The notes: generated by a model not told the origin, from the letters alone. DNA of 64,000 nucleotides from an uncultured Draconibacterium sp. (GCF_963675585.1 NZ_OY776414.1:2149001-2213000), one strand, 5' to 3'; shown: positions 15,525 through 26,700, counted from the first letter of the stretch. Translations and numbers: made by a program.

Positions 15525-16044
15525 GATTCTATGCTTTTTTATTTATACAGCGAACAATACCATATAGTCCAAACTGTATATAAATGGGGTAATATGAATT
15601 TTTTATTTCATCGATTAAAATTTAAATTTTTATTTTTCGTAAATTCTGGGAGCACATTGTGCCCCCAGAAAACAAGTTACAATATTGCAACTTGAAGATT
15701 AATACCAATTCAAATCAACTATGTGCTGTATATAACTATTATTCTGAATTTAGTATTCCCATAAATCACTGAACATCAACCAAGTTTCTTCAAACTCTTA
15801 TGTCTTACAATTTTAAAATAGCCCGGGAGCAATTATACTCCCGGGAATCCTCTTTCATTATAAAAGAGAAAGATCTAACTAACTAAACAAACTAACTATG
15901 TAAATAGAACTATTTATTACCCTTCTAATACTTTATATCTGCATTTAAGTCTATCAATCCGTGTTCTTTCTTATCGTCAAAATCATTAAGTAGTTTCAGT
16001 TTCCAAAATATTTTGAAATGCAGTAATGAATTTTTTAGAATGCA
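15525..16044. other. AT-rich intergenic gap with two strong hairpins
   Basis: No gene seen in these 520 bp. Two inverted repeats stand out: a 12-bp stem with one mismatch (TTCTGGGAGCAC-ATT-GTGCCCCCAGAA, 15644-15670), and a perfect 8-bp GC-rich stem (CCCGGGAG/CTCCCGGG, 15822-15845). The second lies just beyond, in the minus-strand direction, a GATCTAACT-containing motif at 15871-15898 that also precedes terminators elsewhere in this window. The RteC promoter should be in the left part, but I cannot fix it. Confidence 0.5.
15822..15845 (-). terminator. Probable terminator hairpin at the PUL end
   Basis: Perfect stem CCCGGGAG-(8 nt)-CTCCCGGG; on the minus strand it is followed by CTATTTT, a weak U-run. 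A smaller stem CTCTTT/AAAGAG and the TAGTTAGATC motif precede it on that strand. It would end transcripts from the small gene at 16045 or read-through from the PUL. Confidence 0.5.
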
Positions 16045-16227
16045 TCAACTTTGTGAACAATGCTGGTGAAAATTTAAAATAGCTTCAATTCTGTCATCTT
16101 TAAGTTGATCAATCCAAATGATTTTATCATGAAATGAAAGATGATCTATTTCGAACAATGGACATTCTTTATTCCGGATTATTTTAGGACATTCATACGC
16201 AATGCAATACACATAGATTTTTTTCAT
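16045..16227 (-). CDS. Small Cys-rich hypothetical protein (paralogue of 14109-14369)
   Basis: A 60-residue protein with the pattern Y-E-C-P-(6)-E-C-P-L-F, a central IDQLKDDRIEAIL helix and a terminal F-H-x-x-C. These features align in order with the larger protein at 14109-14369, which supports both as real genes. Four to five cysteines suggest metal binding. It lies between the PUL and the ICE regulator gene. Function unknown. Confidence 0.55.
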   Translation of the reverse strand: MKKIYVYCIAYECPKIIRNKECPLFEIDHLSFHDKIIWIDQLKDDRIEAILNFHQHCSQS

Positions 16228-16449
16228 TTAATATTCAATAGTTTCGTAAAATTACATTTAAAACATTCTATCGTAGCAACTTAATTGAATCCATACTCGA
16301 ATTGACTATATAATTCGGTTTCATATTTCTGAGATTTCAAATCACCAATTGCATTTAATGCTTTACATCGCCTAACTCCTATTCGACTATGCTTTTTTGA
16401 TATAATTCGATTTTCATAAGAATGTTGATAACGGTTTCCTTTAAGAACC

Positions 16450-18786
16450 TTATTCATTTACTTTCAACTTAATATTTTGTATTGATAATGACGAATTTCC
16501 GACTATAATAGTAAAGTCCCCCGGTTCAACAATCCAATTATAATCTACATCATAAAATGCCAACAATTCCGGCTCGACGGTAAAAGTTACGGTTTTGGAT
16601 TCTCCCGGCTCTAACCAAACCTTTTCAAAACCTTTGAGTTCTTTTACGGGTCGTGGAACAGAGGAATAATCATCACGGATATACATTTGTACTACTTCGG
16701 CACCTTTGCGATTGCCGGTGTTTTTAACATCAACGCTGACTTGTACCGAACCATTTTTTTTCATCGTTGGCGAACTAATTTTCAGGTTACTGTACTCAAA
16801 GGTGGTATAGCTTAGTCCGTAGCCAAATGTAAAAAGCGGGTCAGTTCCAAATCCTAAATTGTAACCGCGACGAGCAGAGGGTTTGTAGCTGTAATATGCC
16901 GGCACATAGCCTGCGCCTCGTGGTATGCTAATTGGTAATTTACCACTTGGATTGATTTCGCCAAACAAGGCATCCACCATAGCATAACCGCCTTCCTGAC
17001 CAAGAAACCACGCTTGCATTACGGCAGGCACCTGCTCTACCAATTCACTAATATTGGTGGTGGTTCCAGTAACAACAAAAGCACAAGTGGGTTTGCCTAC
17101 GGCTACCACCTGGCGAATGAGTTCGTCTTGTCCGTTTAGCATTTCAAGTGTTGGCAGGTCGCCGGGGGCTGTTGGCCCATAAGCTTCACGACTTGTTGCT
17201 TCGTTAGCCCCCACAAATAAGACGACTACATCAGCTTTTTGAGCTACTTCCACAGCTTCGGCTATACGCTTGTCGTTTTCTTCACGAGGAACCAGCCGGA
17301 TTTTTTCCGGAAAAGGACTATTGACGTCTGTCAATCGCACCCCTTCTGCATATAGAATTTCAAAATTGTTTCCATATTTTTCTTTAATTGCCTGTAGCGG
17401 AGAAATACATTGCTTTGGAGTAGACGAATATCCTCCTAATATACATCGGTCGGCATTGGGCCCGATAAAGGCAATCTTCTTTATTTTATCCTTATTCAGT
17501 GGTAAAAAGTTATCTTCATTTTTAAGCAATACCATTGATTCGCCTGCAGCCTTGTATGCAACTTTTCGGCTTTCGGCATTTCCCACGATTTGCTCTGCCT
17601 TCTTGGGGTCAACATATGGGTTTTCAAACAAGCCTAACCGGATTTTTTCGATTAAGATCCGGGTTACCGCTTCATCAATTTTTGCTTTATCGATTTGCCC
17701 GGACTCAACATATTTAGCCAGAGTTTTATACCCCTCTATATCCGGCAACTCGATATCCACTCCTGCACTGAAAGCTTTGTAGCCGGCATCCTTTAAATCA
17801 TCCGTCACTTTATCCACGTTCACAAGGTTACTGACTCCATAGTAATCGGAAACCACAATTCCATCGAAACCGAAATCATCGCGCAATACCCCGGTCACTA
17901 CTTTTTTATTGCCGTGAACCGGCACTCCCCACAACTCGTTGTAAGTTACCATGACATTCATCGCTCCGGCATCAATACAATCTTTAAAAGGCTTAAAGAA
18001 CACCTCTCGCGCTGTACGCTCGTCTATGTTGCTCGGCGCTGTATTATGCCCGCCTTCCGGCTGACCATGTACCCCAAAATGTTTCAGGGTTGCAGCTACA
18101 TGATTGTCGTTTAAATAAACATCATCTCCCTGATAGGCTTTTACCTGGGCTACGCCTAAACGAGATATCAGAAACGGATCTTCGCCCATACATTCTTCGG
18201 TACGGCCCCAGCGCGGATCGCGAACAACATCAACAACAGGGGCGAGAACCTGGTGCCCTCCCCTCGAACGAATTTCTTTGGCGACAATGGAATATACTTC
18301 CTTCATCAGGTTTTCATTCCACGAACTCGCCAACCCAATGGAAACCGGAAAGTTTGTAGCATCTTGAGTCTGCTGACCATGCAGGCCTTCTTCGTGCGAA
18401 AGGACGGGAATTCCAAGGCGGGTTTCTTCCACAAAATATTTCTGGATTTTATTGTACTGGGTAGCTGCCTTACCTGGGGACAAAGTCGCATGAAAACCTG
18501 TGGCATCGGCTCCCATGTTTTCATTGAGCCGGGCTAATGAGCCGATGCTATTGGGAAGCAATTGGCGCACTTTTTCAACATCGAATTCACCATTGGTAAA
18601 AAGTTCGGCCTTACCGCTCCACATGCATTGCATTTGTGCAATTTTCTCTTCAAGGGTCATTCGGGAGAGTAAGTCTTTTGCACGTTCCCGGGGAGATAAA
18701 TTTTTGTTTTTATAGGCTGGTTGCTGTGCTGAAATGGAACCAACTGCAGCAACCATTATTAAACTTGCTAATATTAATTTTTTCAT
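16450..18786 (-). CDS. Glycoside hydrolase family 3 (beta-glucosidase/beta-xylosidase type)
   Basis: A 778-residue secreted enzyme with a signal peptide (residues 1-20, cleaved after SAQ). It has the GH3 N-terminal barrel with KHF at 235-237 and the nucleophile Asp314 in GIVVSDYYG, the alpha/beta sandwich C-terminal domain starting around 400 (KNEDNFLPLNK), and a fibronectin III-like domain from about 680 (SVDVKNTGNRKGAEVVQMYI). The length is typical. GH3 enzymes of this type release terminal beta-linked Glc, Xyl or related sugars; the exact specificity is not readable. It is the last enzyme gene of the PUL, 12 nt after the preceding gene. Confidence 0.92.
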   Translation of the reverse strand: MKKLILASLIMVAAVGSISAQQPAYKNKNLSPRERAKDLLSRMTLEEKIAQMQCMWSGKAELFTNGEFDVEKVRQLLPNSIGSLARLNENMGADATGFHATLSPGKAATQYNKIQKYFVEETRLGIPVLSHEEGLHGQQTQDATNFPVSIGLASSWNENLMKEVYSIVAKEIRSRGGHQVLAPVVDVVRDPRWGRTEECMGEDPFLISRLGVAQVKAYQGDDVYLNDNHVAATLKHFGVHGQPEGGHNTAPSNIDERTAREVFFKPFKDCIDAGAMNVMVTYNELWGVPVHGNKKVVTGVLRDDFGFDGIVVSDYYGVSNLVNVDKVTDDLKDAGYKAFSAGVDIELPDIEGYKTLAKYVESGQIDKAKIDEAVTRILIEKIRLGLFENPYVDPKKAEQIVGNAESRKVAYKAAGESMVLLKNEDNFLPLNKDKIKKIAFIGPNADRCILGGYSSTPKQCISPLQAIKEKYGNNFEILYAEGVRLTDVNSPFPEKIRLVPREENDKRIAEAVEVAQKADVVVLFVGANEATSREAYGPTAPGDLPTLEMLNGQDELIRQVVAVGKPTCAFVVTGTTTNISELVEQVPAVMQAWFLGQEGGYAMVDALFGEINPSGKLPISIPRGAGYVPAYYSYKPSARRGYNLGFGTDPLFTFGYGLSYTTFEYSNLKISSPTMKKNGSVQVSVDVKNTGNRKGAEVVQMYIRDDYSSVPRPVKELKGFEKVWLEPGESKTVTFTVEPELLAFYDVDYNWIVEPGDFTIIVGNSSLSIQNIKLKVNE

Positions 18787-18798
18787 AGTGATAATTGT

Positions 18799-19965
18799 TT
18801 ATTCAAAATCTTCTAATTTCCATTCTTCCTGCCAATAAATATTAGGCACACCGTTTTCCCATGTGATAGGCAACCATACATAAGTAGCCTTGTAGGTTAC
18901 ATCCCAGTCCGTTCGTTTATCCCCTCTTCTATCCAGAAGTTTTACATCATTAAAATTTTGAGGTTTTGGTTTCAGGTCTTTTAGCCACTCCCTTATTCTT
19001 ACTAACTCTTTTGCAGGTAAATCTGTACCACAGGCATCGGGCATCCATCTGTCAGCCATAACTACATAAAGGTTCTTTTTCCCCGGAATTTTAATTACAT
19101 CAGTAATTTGAGAGCAATAAGATGTATGTGTTGTATCTTTCGGATGAGGATTCCCTAAATTGATATAGTTACTATGGTAGTCATCAAAAGTTGATATTAG
19201 CGATTGATTGGGCGAGTAGCCACTGGTGCCCGAAGTGTACATGAAGTGTTTTCCGTTTGCAATAAAGTGAGTTGGCGCTTCCCGTGTATCAGGAGGCAGC
19301 AAACCTGAAAAATGTACAGAAAATTTGTCGGTTACATTCGTATAATCGTCTGTCAATTCTGCACATATCATTTCCCAATGCGGGCGTTCAAACCAAATGT
19401 AACCCTGCTTTGTATCTTCATCGACATATAAGTCGAAATCACCGGATTCAAAGCCGTTAGGCCTGAAACCTCTGTTTACCAACTGGTAGGGGCCCAAAAT
19501 ATCATCAGCCGTTAAAACAGCCATAAATTGTCCGTCGTCGCCCATTAATTTTATCCAGCACACGTACTTACCTGTTGCGTCATTATATATAATATGCGGG
19601 CGGTCAATGCCTTGCGAAGGATGCATTGGCGAATGAGGGTCTAATGTATCAGGTGGAATTATCAGCCCACGGTCTTCCCAGTTATAAAAATCTTTGGAAG
19701 TATAACAACGGATACCGTAAGTCCAAATATTACTGCCGGACTTGGTAAACTCCTTGTTCTCCCCATACCAATAGTAAGTTCCATCGTTGTATAATACCTG
19801 AAAGCCGTGTGCTTGAATGGGTTTTCCTTCGGTATCGAGCCAGACCTGTCCCGGTAGAATGGAGTTATAAGTTGGACTACTCTCTTGTTTTTGCCTTTTC
19901 CCTGTTGAGGAAGTACAGGCAGTTATTGCCAATACAATAATCGTGATAAGAAATGTTGTTCGCAT
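18799..19965 (-). CDS. GH43 lipoprotein resembling exo-beta-1,3-galactanase (GH43_24-like)
   Basis: A 388-residue lipoprotein (lipobox ending at Cys17). The beta-propeller opens with VWLDTEGKPIQAHG and YYWYGEN, continues with DRPHIIYNDATGKYVCW, a likely catalytic acid Glu229 in DTREAP, and SGTSGYSPN and MADRWMPD. This order parallels the fungal and bacterial exo-beta-1,3-galactanases of GH43 subfamily 24. Such enzymes release galactose with or without its 6-linked side chain from type II arabinogalactan backbones. The related subfamily GH43_34 is the main alternative. No CBM follows the propeller. Operon position supports a role in final backbone breakdown. Confidence 0.72.
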   Translation of the reverse strand: MRTTFLITIIVLAITACTSSTGKRQKQESSPTYNSILPGQVWLDTEGKPIQAHGFQVLYNDGTYYWYGENKEFTKSGSNIWTYGIRCYTSKDFYNWEDRGLIIPPDTLDPHSPMHPSQGIDRPHIIYNDATGKYVCWIKLMGDDGQFMAVLTADDILGPYQLVNRGFRPNGFESGDFDLYVDEDTKQGYIWFERPHWEMICAELTDDYTNVTDKFSVHFSGLLPPDTREAPTHFIANGKHFMYTSGTSGYSPNQSLISTFDDYHSNYINLGNPHPKDTTHTSYCSQITDVIKIPGKKNLYVVMADRWMPDACGTDLPAKELVRIREWLKDLKPKPQNFNDVKLLDRRGDKRTDWDVTYKATYVWLPITWENGVPNIYWQEEWKLEDFE

Positions 19966-19976
19966 GTTATATTGAA

Positions 19977-21386
19977 TTATTTAGGTAAAATGTTTATTAT
20001 AAATCGTTCAAATGCTGTAAGCCTTGGAATCCCCCTGTCTGTTGCCTGAACGATGACGTGTATTGTTTCCGGTTTATCAACAACAGGAGCGATAAATTGA
20101 ATTTTTTCTTTATCAAAAATATCAAACTGCACCATGCCATTAAAGGTTCCCGCTTCTTTGTATTGCTGCCACACAATATCAACCGGTAACCAGCCCGATA
20201 CACTCTCTGCCAATTCTTCATCGGTCTGTTCTTTTTCAGTATCAGTAAGAAACGGGTAGAAGCGCACCAGTTCCGAAAGTTGGATTGAATCATTATCACT
20301 GATTTTAGTTTCGATGGTAACTATATCGCCCGAGTGGACAGTCTGGTCGTTGTTTCCGATAACCTTTATGACAGGATAATGGTTCGCATTTTTGTATTTT
20401 TGGGTGATGCTCCACATGAGCCTTGACTGGAAATCGCGGTTAGCATACTCAATCCATCTCCAATAATCACCTTCACCTGCATCTCGATACAGGTTTTCGT
20501 ATCCATCCACTTTGTAAAAACGGCCTCCCCAACCTCCGAAAGTGGGATTTTCGAGACTTCGCAAACCGTTTTGAAGTAAATACAGAAACGACGGCGAGTC
20601 TCCCTCGCTGACATAAGGCTGCGGATAAAGTGCCCCAAGCGGCCCGTAATTATTTTGAACCTCATGAATAAACGGAAAGCTAAAGGTTTGACTGCCATAA
20701 GCCCAGGTTTTGTAAAAATAATACGACAAAAGGATGGTTGCTTTTGGGTGAACCTTTTCGATGTAACTTCCCGCCCCGTCCTGGTACCATATACTGTAAA
20801 GTATTACTTTGGAAACCGCTTTATCGTATTGATCCGGGTAAACAGTTTTTAATTTGTACAATGCACGAGCTAATGTATTTGAACCGCCCCAGGCTGTAAA
20901 ATAAACAGGGCGAGGATCATCTTTCAAAAGAACTTCTACGATTCTTTCTGATCCTGGAGTATCTACCCAATCGGATGGATCAATCTGTGGATCCATGCCC
21001 GGAACACGTTTATAAGAATCGTTATCAACTACGAGGTGTGCCGTATCTTCATCACCAATGTAGGTTTTGCTTCTCAAAAATTCAGCAGTCGGATATTCAG
21101 GATCGTGAACAATTAAATTGGGACGAACCTGCTCGTAAGCATCCAATTGCTTTTCAAGCCACTTATCAGAACTCCTCCCAAAGTGCTGGTGAACAGAGTT
21201 AGATTGGATAATTGCCTCAACATCAAATTCATTGGTGTAAAGTAAAAACCGTACCATTGAGCTTCTATCATCAATTTCTCCGTCTGTCATAACAATAACG
21301 CGAGGTTTAACAGGCTGAAATACTGTAGCGTGATTATTTATTGTTGTGGCGAGAATTGCGATAAACAGAATAATTACTTTTCTCAT
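19977..21386 (-). CDS. DUF1593 nucleoside-hydrolase-like secreted protein (copy 1)
   Basis: A 469-residue protein with a signal peptide (about 1-20). Its N-terminal domain has KPRVIVMTDGEIDDRSSMVR, recalling the Asp-cluster that binds calcium in inosine-uridine nucleoside hydrolases. The C-terminal ~120 residues are Ig-like (VIKVIGNNDQTVHSGDIVTIETKI). It is a full-length paralogue of the protein at 27164-28579; both share the SDKWLEKQLDAYEQVRPNL region and the GGWGGRFYKV motif. The substrate of DUF1593 proteins is, to my knowledge, not settled; a glycoside-cleaving role on a pentose is plausible here. Gap of 4 nt to the upstream GH78 gene. Confidence 0.8.
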   Translation of the reverse strand: MRKVIILFIAILATTINNHATVFQPVKPRVIVMTDGEIDDRSSMVRFLLYTNEFDVEAIIQSNSVHQHFGRSSDKWLEKQLDAYEQVRPNLIVHDPEYPTAEFLRSKTYIGDEDTAHLVVDNDSYKRVPGMDPQIDPSDWVDTPGSERIVEVLLKDDPRPVYFTAWGGSNTLARALYKLKTVYPDQYDKAVSKVILYSIWYQDGAGSYIEKVHPKATILLSYYFYKTWAYGSQTFSFPFIHEVQNNYGPLGALYPQPYVSEGDSPSFLYLLQNGLRSLENPTFGGWGGRFYKVDGYENLYRDAGEGDYWRWIEYANRDFQSRLMWSITQKYKNANHYPVIKVIGNNDQTVHSGDIVTIETKISDNDSIQLSELVRFYPFLTDTEKEQTDEELAESVSGWLPVDIVWQQYKEAGTFNGMVQFDIFDKEKIQFIAPVVDKPETIHVIVQATDRGIPRLTAFERFIINILPK

Positions 21387-21390
21387 TATT

Positions 21391-23781
21391 TTATATACTT
21401 ATAGTATTCAACCCCGCTTTTAAATCATAGGCTTTCCCTTCCCATACAAAAACACCGGATGTATTTGAAGGCAAATCAATGATTGCTTTCAATTTCTTTT
21501 CCTTAACTGAATAGTGCACTTTTATCTTCCCGGCAGGGTGTGGTATTTCACCTCCAATTTCTTTTATATCGCCCAAATGCGGCTCTATTTTTACTTTCGA
21601 AAACCCCGGGGCATCGCTATCAATGCCGAGTACAATTCTGAAAAACTCAATGTTCGGACTCGAACCCCAAGCGTGGCAATCTGAACGTGTTTCATTTATT
21701 TCTGAAGTTTCAGCCCAGGTCGTTAAGCCCATAGCTATATTCTCCCGCCATTTGTCGAGCCAACTCAAGTAATCATTTCCGTAACCTGCTAAGGTCAATG
21801 CCTGATGAAGGTAAAATTTGAAATAGATGGAGGCAGGTGCCAAGGTGGTATCAGACAAAAGTGTTGCTGCGATACGATGCGCTTCTTCCTTACTTACTAT
21901 TCGGTTAAGAATTGCCAGCGTATTTGCATGTTGTGAGAACAAATCTTTTTCAGGACGGTCGGCATAAAGCTGACGGCTTTCATCCCAATATTTTTCTTTG
22001 ATTGTTTTTTTAAGTTGTGCAGCTTTATTTTCATATTCAGCCGCCAATTCTTTTATTCCCATCCAGTTTTCCAAATCAGCTGCTACCTGATAGGCCCATA
22101 ACAGCTGTAAATCCAGAACTGCGGAGCTACCGTCCTTTCCCATTGGCGGAATGCCTTCAACCCAACCATCGGTATAAACCCAATCGGTAAAATTCCAGTA
22201 AGGAACATTTTTCAGACTGCCATCTTCACTTTGATATCGTTTAAAAAATTCCAAAACATTTCTTGTACTTTGCAGCTTTTCTTTAACAAACTCCGGGTTG
22301 TTTTCATACATCATATAATCATGTAGCATGGCAATGTACCATAAAGAAAAAGTTGAAATATATTGCGGAGTAAAAGAAGGATGACGGCTGGCAGTAACAC
22401 CTTCGGGTTGTTGCGAATAATACATCTGATTCAGAGCATTACGCATCAAACGGTCGTCTCCACTATTGTACAAAGAAACTAATGCTTGAATTCGCCCGTC
22501 GCCGATATATTGTAACTGCTCATAGTAGGGACAATCCATATAGGTATCCATTGCACATAAGCGTGCTGAACGCCACCCAATTTCCAACATCTTTTGAAGT
22601 TCATCATTGTTTGACTCTAATTTGGCATTGAATTGAAAAGGATAGCCGACAAATGTTCCATAAATATCTTCTAAAACAAGCGGCGACTCTTTGGTCGCAA
22701 TTTTTAATTCAACATAGCGGTATGTCCTGTAATTCATAGGCGTAAAAATCTGATTCTCCGAACCATCAGAAATGATACTATCAAGACGCCCAATCAAAAT
22801 TTTTCCTTCCACTTCATTTCTGTTTCCTTTTTCGGGATACTCTGTAAACAAAGCTTCTTGATAACCTAAGGTTATAATTCCATTTTTTCCCCCACTAAAT
22901 ATTAGTGTTGGATATGCATTTGTAAGAAATGTTTGGTCGAGTAGCAGGGTCGTATTCGTATTGGCCGGAATTGTAATTTTTGTTTGGGAAGAAGGAAAAG
23001 AAGCAGGAACTTTAACGCTTTCTGCCTTTCGAAGCCTTAACAACCGCTGTTCTTTCATTTCCATTTGAGGCAATGGGGAGGGCATCAGCAGCCAACTGTC
23101 AAGCATGCCAAAATATCCGGATATATTTTTCGGCATTCCGTTAAAAAGAGGTTCTGAATTATTCCAATCCTCATCTTCAAGAGAAATAGTGCTCCAGCCT
23201 TTAACTTGTTCTGCCATATTAATTCGTTCGCCGGGCCCCGCTACATAAAAGGTATTCATAATTACAGGGATTGGGCTGTAACTTTTGTCCTGAATACATT
23301 TCCATGACTCGTTGGTGTTTAGTACCTCTGCTTCTTTTGTGCCTCCTTGCATAATAAATGCAGTTCTTAATGACAGATGTCCTTCTGTGCGGAATTTCCC
23401 TTCATTCCAGACCTTAGCAGCAACCACATTTTTACCTGCTTGCAGATAGGGTGCCAAATCTATTGTCTCAAAATTCCAATGTTGCAAATCACCTTTTGCA
23501 GGTCCCAACGAAACCAGTTTTTCATTGACAAATAGTTTGTATCTGTTATCGGCAGAAACGTGAACCGGAAAAGATTTTGGGATAATATCTAAATCAATTT
23601 TTTTTCTGAAATAGTACACTCCATATTCGGTCGGGTTTAACCCCGGAGCTGAAATCCATTTAGCCCTCCATTCTTTATGTAAAATATCCTCATTATTTGG
23701 CTGTCCACCTGCTATACTAAACATTAGAGCACCAAGAAATACACTGCTAAATCGTTTTATATTCAATCTGAATCTTCTCAT
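21391..23781 (-). CDS. Glycoside hydrolase family 78 alpha-L-rhamnosidase
   Basis: A 796-residue secreted protein. An N-terminal beta-sandwich (about 40-150, YYFRKKIDLD through LSLRTAFIMQGG) precedes further beta domains and an (alpha/alpha)6 barrel. In the barrel, MDCPYYEQLQYIGDGR (general acid Glu421) replaces the more common DCPQRDER-WTGD form. The ETSEINETRSDCHAWGSSP region (about 700) supplies the second catalytic Glu and the CHAWG signature. A C-terminal beta domain follows. GH78 enzymes remove terminal alpha-L-rhamnose. The EQLQ variant is seen in a distinct branch of the family. It is co-transcribed with two GH106-type genes. Confidence 0.9.
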   Translation of the reverse strand: MRRFRLNIKRFSSVFLGALMFSIAGGQPNNEDILHKEWRAKWISAPGLNPTEYGVYYFRKKIDLDIIPKSFPVHVSADNRYKLFVNEKLVSLGPAKGDLQHWNFETIDLAPYLQAGKNVVAAKVWNEGKFRTEGHLSLRTAFIMQGGTKEAEVLNTNESWKCIQDKSYSPIPVIMNTFYVAGPGERINMAEQVKGWSTISLEDEDWNNSEPLFNGMPKNISGYFGMLDSWLLMPSPLPQMEMKEQRLLRLRKAESVKVPASFPSSQTKITIPANTNTTLLLDQTFLTNAYPTLIFSGGKNGIITLGYQEALFTEYPEKGNRNEVEGKILIGRLDSIISDGSENQIFTPMNYRTYRYVELKIATKESPLVLEDIYGTFVGYPFQFNAKLESNNDELQKMLEIGWRSARLCAMDTYMDCPYYEQLQYIGDGRIQALVSLYNSGDDRLMRNALNQMYYSQQPEGVTASRHPSFTPQYISTFSLWYIAMLHDYMMYENNPEFVKEKLQSTRNVLEFFKRYQSEDGSLKNVPYWNFTDWVYTDGWVEGIPPMGKDGSSAVLDLQLLWAYQVAADLENWMGIKELAAEYENKAAQLKKTIKEKYWDESRQLYADRPEKDLFSQHANTLAILNRIVSKEEAHRIAATLLSDTTLAPASIYFKFYLHQALTLAGYGNDYLSWLDKWRENIAMGLTTWAETSEINETRSDCHAWGSSPNIEFFRIVLGIDSDAPGFSKVKIEPHLGDIKEIGGEIPHPAGKIKVHYSVKEKKLKAIIDLPSNTSGVFVWEGKAYDLKAGLNTISI

Positions 23782-23796
23782 TTTTGTAATTTTTAA

Positions 23797-26700
23797 TTAT
23801 TTAATTGAAAACAGTTTCACTGAACCAAGCAAGCCCGAAGTCTGCAAAGGCGAATTTGCCCTGTAAAATGGCCAAGCCGAGTGAGCGATTTTTTCTTTTG
23901 CATCGGGTTGCATATCGCCAATCAATCGGTTTACCCAGAGGTTAGTTACCTTTATCTCCAATTTGTTATTGCCGGCTTTTAGTGCAGAAGTAACATCAAG
24001 CTCAAAAGGTTTTTTCCAGACCACGCCCAAATCGATACCATTAACTGTTACTTCAGCTAAATTTTTCACATCCCCAAGGTCAAGAATTAACTTTCCGTCC
24101 CCTGTAATATCGTTTTCCGGTACATTGATTTCTTTAGTGTAGGTGGCAGTTCCTGAAAAGTATTTTATTCCGTCATCAGGATGTTCGGTGTACGAAATCA
24201 GATTATCAAATACAGATGTTGCAGGCGCTCCTCGTCCGGGCTGAAATGATACATCCCACGCACCTTCAATCTTTACTATTTCTTTTTTATCTGTAACCGG
24301 CAGGCTTACGCTTGTTTCTTTAACAGGTTGATTAAACACCACAAAAACTGCATCATGCGGAGAAAGCTGTAAAGGAACTTCGGTAAGCACATCGTTCATG
24401 GTATAGGAAACATCTTCCCGCTTTCCTGTTTCAGGATTCCATAGTTCAGGTTTTTTACCACTTACCCTGAAAGTCAGGGTCACACTTTCATCATGGTCGC
24501 TTCTACTGTTTATCCAGTAAATATCGGTATCTGCAAGTTTTCGGTGAACATAAAGCAATTCAGGATTACTATCGGTTGCCTTGTAGGTAAAATCGGGCCC
24601 TATATTTAATGATGTTAAAACATCACCCATTTCCAATTCTTCATGAATATTTTGCCTCCCGGAATCCCATATGTCGCTTACAAGCTTTTGGAACTCTGCC
24701 TCGTCTCCCTCACGTCCTGCCTTTAATTGTGGCCGCTCGCCCACGATAACCGCTCCTTTATCCGCCAGTAAAGCAAGCTTTCGTAAAACTGGGAGCGACA
24801 TTCGTTTTGAATTTTTATCCAAAACAAGCATTTGGTAAACCATCCCACTAGGGGTTACCAGTTTGCCTTTTTTTACCTCAAGCAGGTTTATGAGTGCGTG
24901 AGGGTTTATAAAATCATAATTGTAACCTTGCGGAATAGGGGGTGGTTGGTTTCCAAACAAACCGGTAATGTTATTATCTTCGCCGTAGTAATATACAATG
25001 TCGGCAACAAACTTCCCTTGTTGTAGCATGTAACTACTACGGGCAAGGTAATTTATCCATGGTTTAGCCTGTTCTGCCCATGTTTCGTGCCGCGTAAACC
25101 ACTGGCCAAATTGTGCTAATCCCAAACCGGGAATCTTATCATCAACAGGCTGGTGTACGGAAGTGTGAATTATAAACCGGTTTAGGCCATTTGCCAATTC
25201 CAGGTCGGCTGTTGGTTTAATGTTTTCCGGAGAATAAGCCCAGGCCTTTCCTCCAATACCATTTACAGTGAAAGATTCGGCAGCCACCATATTCTGCCCG
25301 TAAATATGCGCTACCGATGCAGACTCGCGAATATCGGCCTGCGCCATATTTAAAGAAGAACCACTCGAACCTTCCATCCACATGGCAGACATGGGTATCT
25401 CTGCTGTTCTCTTAACGTCCATCCCGTCCACAAGGTACACCCTCCCGTTCTCGTGTGATTCGGAGTAACGATGCATTCCGTACTCTTGCAAGATGTCGGT
25501 TAACTGATCATAGTGGTTTTCGGCAATCAGTTCGGAAATGGTAAGACGCCAATCCCATAGAAATTGCTCACTTGCTTCGGTGCTTTGTATCACCTGCCCC
25601 GTCAGTACAGGCATCCAGGGAAGAAGAGAATATCCTCTGCGTTTTTGGAACTCTTCTGTCATCTTAGCAGTCCATGTTCCCTGACCGGCTTCATAACTGT
25701 CTGTAATTACATATTGCAGTCCCTTTTTCCCCATCAAACCACCAGTTGCGTCTTTGTATTGGTTCAGGTAGTTCACAAAATAATTCCTTACTGCCTCTGC
25801 ATCCATTTTATCTACTTCCAAACCGGTAGCTTCGGGCGAAGCGGGATGGTTTTGTTTGCCCGTGAGCGAATAACCAAAGCGCATAATTTTCCATTCCCTG
25901 CCAGCTATTGGAGGTGTCCAGGATAAAGAGCCATCGGCTTTCATTTTATTTGTAAGGTCGATAACATTCTTTTCATCAACAAACTCTTCCGATGAAACAG
26001 GCGTTGGGTACTGTTCGAGATCAGGAGTGGCAGCAAAGCCGGCTTTTTCTTCGGCATGATTAATACGGGCAGCCGTATGAAGTACGATTTCCGCAATATT
26101 GGTTCCAGCCGGTTCTTTAACTTTGCCTCCGTACTTTTTTATGATCCGAGCCATACCTGAAAGCTCAGGGTTCTTAAAATTAATCCTGAAATATTTTGCG
26201 GTGGCCGGTGGTATTGTCATGGTCTGCTGCTCCACTCCGCCAAGTGGAATTGAATCTGCAAGGCGAAAGGAAACGCCGTCATCGCTTATTTCTAAACTTC
26301 TTTTATTGGGAGGAGGTACATTCCCATATTCTTCTCTGATGCCTCCCCCTACAACAGTCAATGCCTTGATGGTTACAGGTTTCTGAAATTCAAATTGTAT
26401 CCAGGCATAACCTTTTATCGAATCCTTGGGTAACAGGCAGGTGGTTGCCAAATCACCATCAGTTAATTGTTCCAAGGTGAAGTTCCCTCCGCTTGAAGAT
26501 ATTTTGGGCTTTAACGTTTCTAAGGATACATCTTTTACAGGAAGGGGGTAAGCAACAACAGCAATATCCCTGTAATATTCAGGAAGTTGCCTATTTCTCA
26601 GGGCAAGGGTGTTGATGTCTTCTGTTTTCAGGTTCTGAAAGTGCCCCGTAGTCTTATACGGTTGCGGCAAAACACCATTAAAAGCGTTATCGCTTTTAAC

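Noticed and set aside
15513-15695. Plus-strand 60-codon frame overlapping the rteC start
   Set aside because: Low-complexity AT-rich translation through a hairpin; no supporting features.
16300-16430. Two copies of ATATAATTCG-(A/G)TTTTCATA-like sequence as operators
   Set aside because: Match is short and AT-rich, with mismatches; could easily be chance in this gap.
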